This document shows, piece by piece, positions 16,310-23,679 of a stretch of DNA of 64,000 nt (positions within the stretch are counted from its first letter, which is position 1; every line of letters begins with the position of its first letter). A program made the translations under genes and the position numbers. Location: positions 79,279 through 143,278 of the forward strand of contig NZ_FOSL01000013.1 in NCBI RefSeq assembly GCF_900114255.1, given 5' to 3'. The notes beneath the pieces were generated by a model. That model saw only the letters and a list, made by a program, of their open reading frames with translations. It made no database searches and was not told the origin of the DNA. The DNA is from Neomesorhizobium albiziae. Lineage in GTDB: Bacteria; Pseudomonadota; Alphaproteobacteria; Rhizobiales; Rhizobiaceae.

Positions 16310-16465
16310 ATGCGATTTGCCGAAGCAATGGACGACTTGATTCAGGTCCGCGTGGCGCGCGACGAAAAGCGCCATTTGATCGAGATTGCCCGCAAGCGTG
16401 GGTTGACGCTTTCGGAGTTTCTTCGCGAAACAGCGACCGATGCGGCTCGCAGGGTGGCGGCATAG
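16310..16465 (+). CDS. Ribbon-helix-helix-like small protein
   Basis: This 51-residue protein (MRFAEAMDDLIQVRVARDEKR ... LTLSEFLRETATDAARRVAA) begins with GGAGGCAGCA before the ATG. The strand-then-two-helices pattern (IQVRVARDEKRHLIEIARKRGLTLSEFLRE) fits ribbon-helix-helix DNA-binding proteins such as DUF1778 antitoxins or relaxosome accessory factors. No toxin-like acetyltransferase follows. A GTGAT...ATCAC repeat just upstream (16271-16288) may be its operator. Confidence 0.6.
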   Translation: MRFAEAMDDLIQVRVARDEKRHLIEIARKRGLTLSEFLRETATDAARRVAA

Positions 16466-16467
16466 CC

Positions 16468-16668
16468 ATGGCTCTCGTAACCGCTCCTCCCATCACGCTC
16501 ATGCAACTCTGGCGGCTCCATCGGAACGAGTGCCGCGCGATTGGTGGCATCGTCGCTGACGCCAGAGCAGGAACGTTGCCGGGTGTCGCACCTCTTCCGA
16601 GCGGTCACGGCTTCAAGGTGACGGATCGGTCTGCGGCGTTGGCTGCGATGAGCAGGGAGTTAGGGTGA
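16468..16668 (+). CDS. Small hypothetical protein
   Basis: A 66-residue ORF 2 bp after the ribbon-helix-helix gene, so probably co-translated. TLMQLWRLHRNECRAIGGIVADARAGTLPGVAPL and FKVTDRSAALAAM suggest an AlpA-like DNA-binding protein with a short wing, but similarity is weak. No ribosome site of its own is obvious. Confidence 0.5.
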   Translation: MALVTAPPITLMQLWRLHRNECRAIGGIVADARAGTLPGVAPLPSGHGFKVTDRSAALAAMSRELG

Positions 16669-16686
16669 TGGAAACGCCTTCTGCCT

Positions 16687-16932
16687 TCAGGTGCAGGGGA
16701 GCCACTCGTGTTCCTTGAAGCAGTAGCCGTTCTCAGCGAGACGCGAGGTCAAATTGGCCTTATCTGCGCACGCCTTCTTAACGAGGTCTTCGCTGATCTT
16801 CTCGCCGTCGTGATTTTCGCCCGCTTCGCAAGCGTAGCTCGCATCGTAAAACTGCAAGATGACGGGCTGAGCGTCAAAAGCAAAGCTTGGCGTGGAAAAG
16901 ACTATAGCAGTGCTGAACAGAAAGACCTTCAC
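16687..16932 (-). CDS. Small secreted protein
   Basis: The product (81 residues from a GTG at 16932) starts VKVFLFSTAIVFSTPSFA, a signal peptide with SFA cleavage. A mature 60-residue protein with four Cys follows (YACEAGENHDGEK ... KACADKANLTSRLAENGYCFKEHEWLPC). GGAGG lies 6-7 nt before the GTG; an ATG at 16944 overlaps that ribosome site and is less likely. A periplasmic disulfide-bonded protein of unknown function; a lysogenic-conversion role is possible but unproven. Confidence 0.65.
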   Translation of the reverse strand: MKVFLFSTAIVFSTPSFAFDAQPVILQFYDASYACEAGENHDGEKISEDLVKKACADKANLTSRLAENGYCFKEHEWLPCT

Positions 16933-16973
16933 GTCACCCTCCATGGCGATTTCTTATCATATGGGGCGGGATA

Positions 16974-19499
16974 GTGCCAAATACAGTACGCTCGCCTGTA
17001 GATACGATACTTGGAGAGGCTACTTATGGCAGCCCGACCGAGCGCTTTGCCGACATGCTGGGCATTGCATCGGTCATTACCAACAGGGCGACACTTGGAA
17101 ATGTTACGCCCGAGGATGTAGTATCCGCTCCTGGCCAGTTCAGCGCCTACGGGAAATCTCTGCCTGCCGGCGCAGAGGAATTTCGCGGACTTGCAGAGCA
17201 GGCGTGGGGCACGGCGCAGACCATTGGCCCGGTGACGCCCGCGACCTATTACTCGACACCTGCCGCTGCAAGGAACCTTCCAGGCGGGCTGGAACCCGTC
17301 GACCAGACCACGGGCCACGTCTACCACGTTGATCCCCAGAACCGCGCCTTCCGTACGGCAAAGGGCTTTGTGCAGCCCACCGCCGAACTGGTCGCGAATG
17401 TTGCCCAGCGCGCCTCACAGACCGCGAGAGCGGTTGCATCTGGGGCTATCAATGCGGTCGGAAACACGGTCGAGGCTGTTGGGAATGTTACCGCCCGAAC
17501 GGGTCGCGGCCTTGCCGCCCTGGCACCAAACGGCCTTCTAGGGCCGAGAGCGCAGCCAAGCGTTAGCTTTGACAGGATTGGCCCGAACCGACCCAATCCG
17601 CCGCAGCAGGGCATTACCGATATCGCACAGAGCGCGGTCAACGATGTGCTCGGGCCCGATTACTCGATCGATGTCATATCGGGGACGGAAGGGAGCCTTC
17701 CTCAGTACGGCTCGACTCGTCACAAGACTGGCCTTGCCGCCGATATCCAGATCAAAGACCCCACGGGGCGCACGCTCAATGCGATCCGCGACAAGCAGGC
17801 AATGCTTGATGTCGCTCAGGCCATGGCGGCAAAGGGAGCGAAGGGAATTGGCATCGGTTCCAACTACATGGGCGCGACGGGCATCCATGTCGATCAGGTG
17901 ACGCCGGGACCCGGGCAGGATTACGAGTGGGGCAATATCGGCAATGCCAACGCCGGCCTTCTGGCCGATGCCCGACAGTTCAAGGAAATGCCCGCGTCGT
18001 TCTACGACAAGACTATGCCCCAGGAAATGGCGGCTCCACGTGCCAATCCTGGCCCCCTGGAGAGCGAATACCAGAAGATGGCGTCAACTATGCAGGAGGC
18101 CGGCGTTCGCGGCCTTGGGGCTCCACAGACCTATTCAGCGCCGGTCGGCAAGGTGGCGCGTGCCGCACTAGGTCCGGTGTCTGCGGGTGCTACGCCGGGA
18201 ACCGGAAAGCTCGGCGGCACCGCTAGAGCGGTGGCGAATCAACCAGCCGCTCGTTCCCCGGCATACACTTCGGCGTTGGCCGAAATGTCCGCCATGACAC
18301 AAAATCCTGCTCGAGCTCGCTACGACGCTCTACCTGAATGGGGGAAGGCGGCAGTTGCGGCGAGCGACATAGGCGGACTAGTCGCCAACGCTGCCACGGT
18401 GGGCTACGTCGACAAGGCCGCCGCTGGGGCCCGCTCGTTGTTTAGCGGCAAGACATATGAGCAAGAACTCGCTGACCTGACTGGCCTCACCAGAGCCGCG
18501 GAACGCAGAGCCGGAATGGCAGGTTTGGCAGCTCGGTTGACCGGCGGACCGGAGCCCCAGCTTGGCCCCGCCCCTCGGTCCACGTTTGAGAACATGGTCG
18601 CGGGCATGGATAGCCCGGTCTACGGCCCTGGACAGATAGCGCCATCATCCGCTCCTCAAAAGTCCACACCATCACCGGTTCGCCTTGACAATCTGGCGTT
18701 TGCCGGTCCGAAGGGCACATTTAGCGTCCCGTCTAAACCATCCGCCCCGACGACTGCCGATCTTGCGGCGGCATATGGGCAACTGGCGACTATGGCCGAT
18801 GTCGGGATTGCAAACCTGTCTGGCGCACCATTGGCAGCCCCTCAGAAGCCTTCACTTGAACAGGTCGCGGCGGTCGCCTTGCGGGGGACGCCTGCACCGG
18901 CCCTGTCGGCTCCTAAAACGGTCAAGACACAGACAATTGCTCCGCCCCAGAAACAAACCCTGGCAGTGCCACAGCAGGCCATAGCTGCCCCACTAACGAC
19001 GATAGGAGCTTTTCCCACAGCACCAGCGCCTCCGAAGTCCAAGATACCGGAGAGGGTGGCCAAGGCTGCGCTTGGTGGCCTTCTCGGCGGAATACCTGGC
19101 GCGGCGCTTGGAGCTTTAAGCCCGGAAATCAGCAAGACGATGGGTGGACTGCTTGGCGGGCTGGGTGGCCTCTTCGGAAATGCTCCCAATCCCCAGCGAT
19201 CGAACTTTGGCACTGGACTACAGGCGATGAGCGACATTCTAGGCGGGGGCGGTACCGCCGGGGCGACGGCTTATTCCCGATCCACTCCCGGCTATTCGGT
19301 CACCAACCTCGGTAACGGCTGGGTCGAGAAACAAAACCAATTCGGGGTGAAGTCCTACGAGCACACAGGCTTCAACCAGAGCCTTTTCGGCGGGGGCGGC
19401 ATGTTTGGCGGTGGGTTCGGTTCAGGGCGCGATGCGTCGAAAGCAGAAGCAAATCGCGGTGACGGTGGTGTCTCTTCGGGTGGTCGCGGGCTCTGGTGA
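16974..19499 (+). CDS. Virion-type peptidoglycan hydrolase, SleB-like plus M15-like domains
   Basis: This 841-residue protein starts with GTG. Residues 8-110 resemble SleB cell-wall hydrolases, with catalytic Glu15 in ILGEATYG and a VITNRA motif. Residues ~218-320 resemble M15 D-Ala-D-Ala peptidases: STRHKTGLAADIQI supplies the His and Asp zinc ligands and GIHVDQV the last His. A long Ala/Pro-rich low-complexity stretch follows, then a Gly-rich amphipathic segment (LGGLLGGIPGAALGALSP). Two lytic domains on a large flexible chain fit an ejected podovirus internal virion protein. No signal peptide. It heads an operon to about 21517. Confidence 0.75.
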   Translation: MPNTVRSPVDTILGEATYGSPTERFADMLGIASVITNRATLGNVTPEDVVSAPGQFSAYGKSLPAGAEEFRGLAEQAWGTAQTIGPVTPATYYSTPAAARNLPGGLEPVDQTTGHVYHVDPQNRAFRTAKGFVQPTAELVANVAQRASQTARAVASGAINAVGNTVEAVGNVTARTGRGLAALAPNGLLGPRAQPSVSFDRIGPNRPNPPQQGITDIAQSAVNDVLGPDYSIDVISGTEGSLPQYGSTRHKTGLAADIQIKDPTGRTLNAIRDKQAMLDVAQAMAAKGAKGIGIGSNYMGATGIHVDQVTPGPGQDYEWGNIGNANAGLLADARQFKEMPASFYDKTMPQEMAAPRANPGPLESEYQKMASTMQEAGVRGLGAPQTYSAPVGKVARAALGPVSAGATPGTGKLGGTARAVANQPAARSPAYTSALAEMSAMTQNPARARYDALPEWGKAAVAASDIGGLVANAATVGYVDKAAAGARSLFSGKTYEQELADLTGLTRAAERRAGMAGLAARLTGGPEPQLGPAPRSTFENMVAGMDSPVYGPGQIAPSSAPQKSTPSPVRLDNLAFAGPKGTFSVPSKPSAPTTADLAAAYGQLATMADVGIANLSGAPLAAPQKPSLEQVAAVALRGTPAPALSAPKTVKTQTIAPPQKQTLAVPQQAIAAPLTTIGAFPTAPAPPKSKIPERVAKAALGGLLGGIPGAALGALSPEISKTMGGLLGGLGGLFGNAPNPQRSNFGTGLQAMSDILGGGGTAGATAYSRSTPGYSVTNLGNGWVEKQNQFGVKSYEHTGFNQSLFGGGGMFGGGFGSGRDASKAEANRGDGGVSSGGRGLW

Positions 19500-19533
19500 T
19501 CTGAAAGCATCTAACTTCAACAAGGCAATCAAA

Positions 19534-19953
19534 ATGCGGACAGAACAAGCAGCGCCCCAACCCCAACCGTTGAGCTGGCCAGAACTCTGGGACAAGCTCA
19601 TCCTGTGCAACTCCAGGGTATCTGAAAGCGTCGACGAACCCGCAACATTCGTGGGCTTGCAACAGCTCCTGGCGTCCCTGATGGACTCGCAATGCGTCAA
19701 CAGTGACGACCTCATCACCCTCATCATCTACAGCCACGCGGTCCATACGGCGGCCGAGAAGCTGCGAAAGGCTGCGAGGGGTTCGGAAGCCGACCGAATG
19801 TTCGAATTTGCTCAGTCATTCCTCGCCATGTCGCTCAGGAACATCGCTCATATCTCGATGTCAGATGCGCTCTCCGTTCAGGTAACAAAGATCAGCAGAG
19901 AAGCTAGGGCGATTGTCTCGGAAAGCAGCCTCAACCACGGGAAACCGAACTGA
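19534..19953 (+). CDS. Hypothetical protein
   Basis: This 139-residue, mainly helical cytosolic protein (MRTEQAAPQPQ ... LQQLLASLMDSQCVNSDDLITLIIYSHAVHTAAEKLRKAA). AAGG lies upstream of the ATG at 19534. The stop overlaps the next start (TGATG), so it is in the operon with the hydrolase. Family not recognised. Confidence 0.6.
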   Translation: MRTEQAAPQPQPLSWPELWDKLILCNSRVSESVDEPATFVGLQQLLASLMDSQCVNSDDLITLIIYSHAVHTAAEKLRKAARGSEADRMFEFAQSFLAMSLRNIAHISMSDALSVQVTKISREARAIVSESSLNHGKPN

Positions 19954-20402
19954 TGAGTGCTGCAACACGGTCCTGCGGCGATTGCAGCAGAGGCTGCAAG
20001 TTGATGGGTATTCGCTCAATTCGAAAACCGCCCGGCAGATGGTGCCAACATTGCTCCTCGCAAACCTCGTGCGACATCTACGTTGAACGGCCACGGGAGT
20101 GCGCCGAGTTCGAATGCGCGTATCTGCAAAAGCCGGATGTGGTTGGGGAACATTGGCGGCCGGATAAATGCGGAATGGTAATCTCCATAGAGTCCGTTTT
20201 CGGCGCACGTCTCGGCCGAGTGACTGTGTTCGTAGACCATGACCGTGAGCAGGCGTGGACGGACGAGCCCCACTATTCGGACCTCAAGGAGTGGGTGCGA
20301 GACAACAGCCTGCTAGGCCGCGATATGATGGTCGTGGGGGGCGACCAGCACCGCGTTGCTCGTGACATGCCAATCGACATGAAGCCGGAACAGGAGACCT
20401 GA
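19953..20402 (+). CDS. YkgJ-like cysteine-cluster protein
   Basis: This 149-residue protein carries the cysteine pattern CGDCSRGCK ... WCQHC ... CDIYVERPRECAEFECAYL and then HWRPDKCGMV. This matches the YkgJ-type zinc/iron-chelating family, in which the RPxxCxxF segment is conserved. Metal binding is likely; the biological role is unknown. It overlaps the upstream gene by one nt and is 5 bp before the next. Such proteins are usually chromosomal, so its presence in this element operon is notable. Confidence 0.7.
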   Translation: MSAATRSCGDCSRGCKLMGIRSIRKPPGRWCQHCSSQTSCDIYVERPRECAEFECAYLQKPDVVGEHWRPDKCGMVISIESVFGARLGRVTVFVDHDREQAWTDEPHYSDLKEWVRDNSLLGRDMMVVGGDQHRVARDMPIDMKPEQET

Positions 20403-20407
20403 TCGCC

Positions 20408-21067
20408 ATGGCAGTGATTCCGCTGAAAGGAGCCAAAGCAGGCAGGGAAATCGCCAAACCCCACGAGGTCACGCCACAAGAGGTGAAAGCTCTCGCCAGC
20501 TATGAGCGAAAAAAATCCGCCCGCCCGCCACTTCCGCGGATAAAAATTGCCATGGGGAAGAAGGATGATGGCACGTCCGAAGCATGCTTGACGGTCGACC
20601 ACGCAGATGCGCTAACCGGGTACAAATTGCTTCAGGAGGCGACAGGCTGTGAAAGCCGCGCGTTCTTTGAAGGCACGCTCGATGCCGCCGGCGCAATCTC
20701 ACGGACCATCAATGCGATTGACGAATCCAAGATGAACTATGCCCTCGCATTCGTTGCGGGCCTTCACCCTCAGGACCAGGTCGAGACAACGCTTGGCGTG
20801 CAGATGGCAGCAATACATTTCGCGACCGTAAAGGCGGCGGAGAACTTCGCAGGGGCCAGAACTGTGGAGGTCCTGGACATGCAGGAACGGGCGCTCAACC
20901 GCCTGGCCCGAACGTTCGCTGCTCAAGTGGAGGCCCTGAAGCGTTATCGAAGCAAGGGAGAGCAGAGGGTCATCGTCGAGCGCGTGACCGTTCATGAAGG
21001 CGGCCAAGCCATCGTCGGCAATGTCGCCAGCGGGGGGGCGGGGGAAGAGGCAAAAAATGTGCGTTAA
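20408..21067 (+). CDS. Conserved hypothetical protein of rhizobial islands
   Basis: This 219-residue protein ends with NRLARTFAAQVEALKRYRSKGEQRVIVERVTVHEGGQAIVGNV. I recall this block as a common unknown family in Rhizobiales, usually followed by a small HG-rich basic protein, as here. Its middle (YALAFVAGLHPQDQVETTLGVQMAAIHFATVKAAENF) is helical. No enzymatic motif is visible. The downstream gene starts inside its last codons, indicating coupling. Confidence 0.75.
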   Translation: MAVIPLKGAKAGREIAKPHEVTPQEVKALASYERKKSARPPLPRIKIAMGKKDDGTSEACLTVDHADALTGYKLLQEATGCESRAFFEGTLDAAGAISRTINAIDESKMNYALAFVAGLHPQDQVETTLGVQMAAIHFATVKAAENFAGARTVEVLDMQERALNRLARTFAAQVEALKRYRSKGEQRVIVERVTVHEGGQAIVGNVASGGAGEEAKNVR

Positions 21068-21311
21068 ACCCATGCATTCCGCACCGCGTTGCTCGGCCAA
21101 GAGCAAGCGGAGCGGCATTCAGTGCAAAGCTCCGGCGGTCAGGGGAAAGCGGGTCTGCCGAATGCATGGAGCTCGATCAGGAGCCCCCACCGGCGAGAAG
21201 CACGGGCGGTACGTCCATGGACTGCGGACGAAAGAGGCGGTCGCAGCAAAGCGGGAAGTCAGGGAGTTGTTGCGTTCGGTGAGAGACTTGCTGGCGCAAA
21301 CTCCCCACTGA
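21057..21311 (+). CDS. Small basic Cys/His protein, partner of the upstream gene
   Basis: This 84-residue protein reads RCSAKSKRSGIQCKAPAVRGKRVCRMHGARSGAPTGEKHGRYVHG. The CxAPAxxGxxxCRxHG pattern with a later GxxHGRYxHG segment is a widespread rhizobial small-protein family, almost always paired with the preceding family. The Cys/His spacing could bind zinc; nucleic-acid binding is plausible from the charge. It overlaps the upstream stop by 11 nt; GAGG lies 6 nt before the ATG. Confidence 0.7.
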   Translation: MCVKPMHSAPRCSAKSKRSGIQCKAPAVRGKRVCRMHGARSGAPTGEKHGRYVHGLRTKEAVAAKREVRELLRSVRDLLAQTPH

Positions 21312-21373
21312 AAACAGACGGCGAACAGTGGCGCTTTTTGCCGTTCAGGCCGGCTAACCGAAGGAGCAAGAGC

Positions 21374-21517
21374 ATGACACGCATGAAACGCATTCGTCTC
21401 ACGGTCGCGATGACGGTGGCGCGCTGGCTAGGCGTCCCGGTGGACGTTCACGGCACTTTTTTCATGGAGGGGAAGAACAGCTTAAGCACGTCTGGTCGCG
21501 ATAACTCTCCGAAGTAG
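21374..21517 (+). CDS. Possible small protein
   Basis: A 47-codon ORF (MTRMKRIRLTVAMTVARWLGVPVDVHG) with AAGGAG 7 nt before the ATG. The N-terminus is basic and moderately hydrophobic, so membrane association is possible. Its 3' part overlaps the opposite-strand 104-codon gene, which has a stronger case. It would be the last gene of the operon beginning at 16974. Confidence 0.35.
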   Translation: MTRMKRIRLTVAMTVARWLGVPVDVHGTFFMEGKNSLSTSGRDNSPK

Positions 21518-21762
21518 CGAACATGTCCGTCATTCATGTTTCGGGCAACGAGTATATCGGTCTTGGCATTTAGAGGGGCGGTCAACGCCTTCACGAGGGC
21601 ATCTAATCCCGATGCAGATTGGACAAGCCAGAACGATGTAGGTTCCGCCCATGAGGCGTTCTGACTGCCTCGCATGGCAGCCATCGCTTTGACCATCCCA
21701 CCATACCGGTCATTGTAAGTGCTGTCCGATGCGATACGGAACGTCACCCAATAGTCAGCCAT
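21448..21762 (-). CDS. Cas2-like ferredoxin-fold small protein
   Basis: This 104-residue protein has the pattern YWVTFRIASDSTYNDRYGGMVKAM ... WAEPTSFWLVQSASGLDALVKALTAPLNAKTDILVARNM, a beta-alpha-beta-beta-alpha-beta order like VapD/Cas2-type ferredoxin folds. GGGAGGAAACC before the ATG is an excellent ribosome site. No CRISPR array or other cas gene is present, so it is not part of an adaptation module. It may be a toxin/RNase-like or structural homologue. Confidence 0.6.
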   Translation of the reverse strand: MADYWVTFRIASDSTYNDRYGGMVKAMAAMRGSQNASWAEPTSFWLVQSASGLDALVKALTAPLNAKTDILVARNMNDGHVRYFGELSRPDVLKLFFPSMKKVP

Positions 21763-21822
21763 GGTTTCCTCCCAGGTTTAGCGGGAGGGAACTTAGACGG
21801 CTTCAGGTGAAATCGCCGTGAC

Positions 21823-21933
21823 TCAGGCGAAGAGGAAATAGACCGTGGCGGTGCCCGCGATAACGGCAATCAGCCATATCGCAATCGTCCACCGGCCTGA
21901 TTTCGGCCCGCTGTATTTCTCGTAGCCCGTCAT
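21823..21933 (-). CDS. Single-pass small membrane protein
   Basis: 36 residues, MTGYEKYSGPKSGRW followed by a hydrophobic segment TIAIWLIAVIAGTATVYFLFA. AGGAGGGG lies 5-6 nt before the ATG at 21933. The longer open frame to 22077 lacks a ribosome site. The N-in/C-out orientation and size fit a phage-type accessory membrane peptide. Function unknown. Confidence 0.55.
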   Translation of the reverse strand: MTGYEKYSGPKSGRWTIAIWLIAVIAGTATVYFLFA

Positions 21934-22171
21934 GCGTTCCCCTCCTATTGGGAACAAGCAGTCCTCACTCTCGGTGGTCGACAGCTTGAGGTTTGCGCGG
22001 TTCGTCGCCATCAACACCACTCTGACGCCGCGCGAGAGAAGTTCCACTACGTCTTTGTGAATAGTGTAACTGCCCAAAGGCAGATATGTTGAACTGTCGT
22101 CCGGTTCTTTACGACAAACGGACGCTTGGAAGTCAACTCAGGTGCTTTCGTCCTACTGGGAGATAACACCT

Positions 22172-22372
22172 ATGCGTATCAATGGCAGCGCCAGTCCAGA
22201 GCAGCTGGCCATCCTTCACCAAATATTCAACGAGCGCTGCCGTGCAGCGGGTATCGGACCGGGCCAGCCGGATCATGAAACTTTGGCCCTCCGAATTATG
22301 AGCCTGTTTGAGAGTGGCGTTCAGACTGCCGAAGAATTGAAAGATGCGCTGGACGCACGGCACGCAGCGTAG
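22172..22372 (+). CDS. Small hypothetical protein
   Basis: A 66-residue, predominantly helical protein (MRINGSASPEQLAILHQIFNERC ... ETLALRIMSLFESGVQTAEELKDAL). This N-terminal pattern occurs in short unknown proteins of rhizobial genomes. GGGAG precedes the ATG by 9 nt. A GC-rich segment plus seven T follows at about 22382-22398 and may terminate it. Confidence 0.6.
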   Translation: MRINGSASPEQLAILHQIFNERCRAAGIGPGQPDHETLALRIMSLFESGVQTAEELKDALDARHAA

Positions 22373-22410
22373 AACTTTCGCTAGCCGGCGCTTTTTTTAC
22401 TCCGCCGACA

Positions 22411-22483
22411 GCGCCCGTAGTTCAACTGGACAGAGCAGCAAGTAATCTCAGGCAATGCAGGTTCGAATCCTGCCGGGCGCACC
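22411..22483 (+). pseudogene. Degenerate tRNA-like sequence
   Basis: The acceptor stem GCGCCCG (22411-22417) pairs with CGGGCGC (22474-22480). The D-arm GTTC/GAGC and T-arm GCAGG-TTCGAAT-CCTGC are intact. The segment between D- and T-arms is only 19-20 nt and cannot form an anticodon stem. The 3' end reads ACCG, not an encoded CCA. The frame is like phage tRNA-Arg-type molecules, but with the anticodon arm eroded, so it is not expected to decode. Confidence 0.6.
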
Positions 22484-22506
22484 GATCCATTCGTTGGTGC
22501 TTACGA

Positions 22507-22827
22507 TCAACCATCGCTGCATCCGGACGGCACGGCTCGGCCGATGCCCCAAGACAGGCGCCCCTGTATGATGGTCAACGTCTGTCGGCCGTTCGAAAAG
22601 GTCGTTCCCTCTGGCCCCATTGACGGCAGATCGATTGCGGCCGCGTCGTTGACGGATACCGAAGCGTATTCACCGAGGAGACGCACCGCCAGGCGCGTTC
22701 CGTCTTCGCATGTGTAATTGCTGACAGGATAGGGGTCGCCCACACCTGTAGAGGCGGCGTACGCGGGATGCTCGAAGTTTGCGAACATCAGGACACTCGC
22801 TGCCGCGATCGATAATTTTCTCAACAT
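22507..22827 (-). CDS. MliC-family periplasmic lysozyme inhibitor
   Basis: This 106-residue protein has a signal peptide (MLRKLSIAAASVLMFANFEHPAYA, cleavage after AYA) and a MliC-type beta barrel: YTCEDGTRLAVRLLGEYASVSVNDAAAIDLPSM, TFSNGRQTLTIIQGRLSWGIG and a final Cys pair. There is no lipobox, so it would be soluble in the periplasm (PliC-like). The family inhibits C-type lysozymes. CGGAGA precedes the ATG. On a phage-related element it is a likely moron gene. Confidence 0.75.
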   Translation of the reverse strand: MLRKLSIAAASVLMFANFEHPAYAASTGVGDPYPVSNYTCEDGTRLAVRLLGEYASVSVNDAAAIDLPSMGPEGTTFSNGRQTLTIIQGRLSWGIGRAVPSGCSDG

Positions 22828-22922
22828 AATGGTTCTCCGAGCTTACCCGCCAGCGTAGATGGAACGGACTCGGCGTTGGGATCAAGTTGTCTCGGCGGGG
22901 TGCGAGTCGAAAACGCGAGGGT

Positions 22923-22992
22923 GGGCGCGGCGGCTGACAACCTGCGCAGCATTTTGGGGGGTGCTAGGACCGGTCGTTCAGCCGCCGCGCCC
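22923..22992. other. 15-bp inverted repeat, possible structured RNA
   Basis: GGGCGCGGCGGCTGA (22923-22937) is perfectly inverted at 22978-22992 with a 40-nt loop that itself holds AGCA...TGCT. It is the only strong feature in the 22828-23148 stretch, which has no supported gene. It could be a small RNA, a mini-inverted-repeat element or a 3' hairpin for the lipoprotein gene. Confidence 0.45.
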
Positions 22993-23148
22993 GCGTTCAT
23001 TTAGGGCAGATCGAAGGGCAACTATAGTTAAATATTGGCAAGATGAGCGCCGAAACCCCGCCCTGCATGCTGATAGTGTCGCCTTCCGACAGTCTCGTTG
23101 CCACAGCGGCCCCTCCCGACGCCGATCAAAGCATTCGGCAGTCTGGCA

Positions 23149-23358
23149 CTAGTAGCAGCGCGTCACATATGAGCCGTAGAGCGGGCTTGTGTAGCACCGC
23201 GTCATCGGCGGCGGCGCGAGCGGTGCGGGAGCTGCCATTAATTGCCCGCTGAGTTGCAACGCCGCAGCCTGTTGCTGAGGCGTCCATTTCGGTGTGACGA
23301 GATCAGCAGAAGTGCAGCCGGTGACAAGCAGTGCCGCAAAAAGCGCGAGTTTTTTCAT
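23149..23358 (-). CDS. Small lipoprotein
   Basis: A 69-residue product, MKKLALFAALLVTGCTSADL, with lipobox LVTGC (Cys15), so it is lipid-anchored. The mature part is Ala/Gln/Pro-rich with a C-terminal YGSYVTRCY. A longer frame to 23469 would bury the signal sequence and is rejected. Small lipoproteins occur in phage lysis (spanin-like) and in lysogenic conversion. No holin or endolysin partner is adjacent, so the role is open. Confidence 0.6.
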   Translation of the reverse strand: MKKLALFAALLVTGCTSADLVTPKWTPQQQAAALQLSGQLMAAPAPLAPPPMTRCYTSPLYGSYVTRCY

Positions 23359-23586
23359 TTCACGGTGATCCCCCATCCCATAGGGATTGCTACCATATGG
23401 CGAGTGAAGAGGCAGCTCATCCGTTGGGGGGATTGGCGATACTGGCCGCGCCATCCTTCGAGGCTTCATTCGAGGGGCAGGCAGAAGTGATGATTCATTG
23501 GGCTACTACAAGGCCGCCAAAAAATAGACAGTAGGCACTTTCGCCAAGTGAATTTGCGCGCCGGAGCGGCCCATCTGAACTTCTGG

Positions 23587-23600
23587 TAGCCCGCGGGCTA
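23587..23600. promoter_or_regulatory. 14-bp palindrome upstream of secreted-protein gene
   Basis: TAGCCCGCGGGCTA is a perfect palindrome 80 bp before the gene at 23680, and GTTACGCTAAC follows at about 23622-23632. Both look like operator-type dyads. The surrounding 23359-23679 stretch contains no supported gene. Confidence 0.35.
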
Positions 23601-23679
23601 TTTGAACATATGGGCCGTTATGTTACGCTAACGTGGCATTATACTGACGGATGATGGCTTTTACTTTGGGGAGGTGGCA

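Noticed and set aside
21448..21762. CRISPR adaptation gene cas2
   Set aside because: No array, cas1 or other cas gene nearby; only fold-level resemblance.
22411..22483. Functional tRNA
   Set aside because: No anticodon stem can form and no CCA is encoded.
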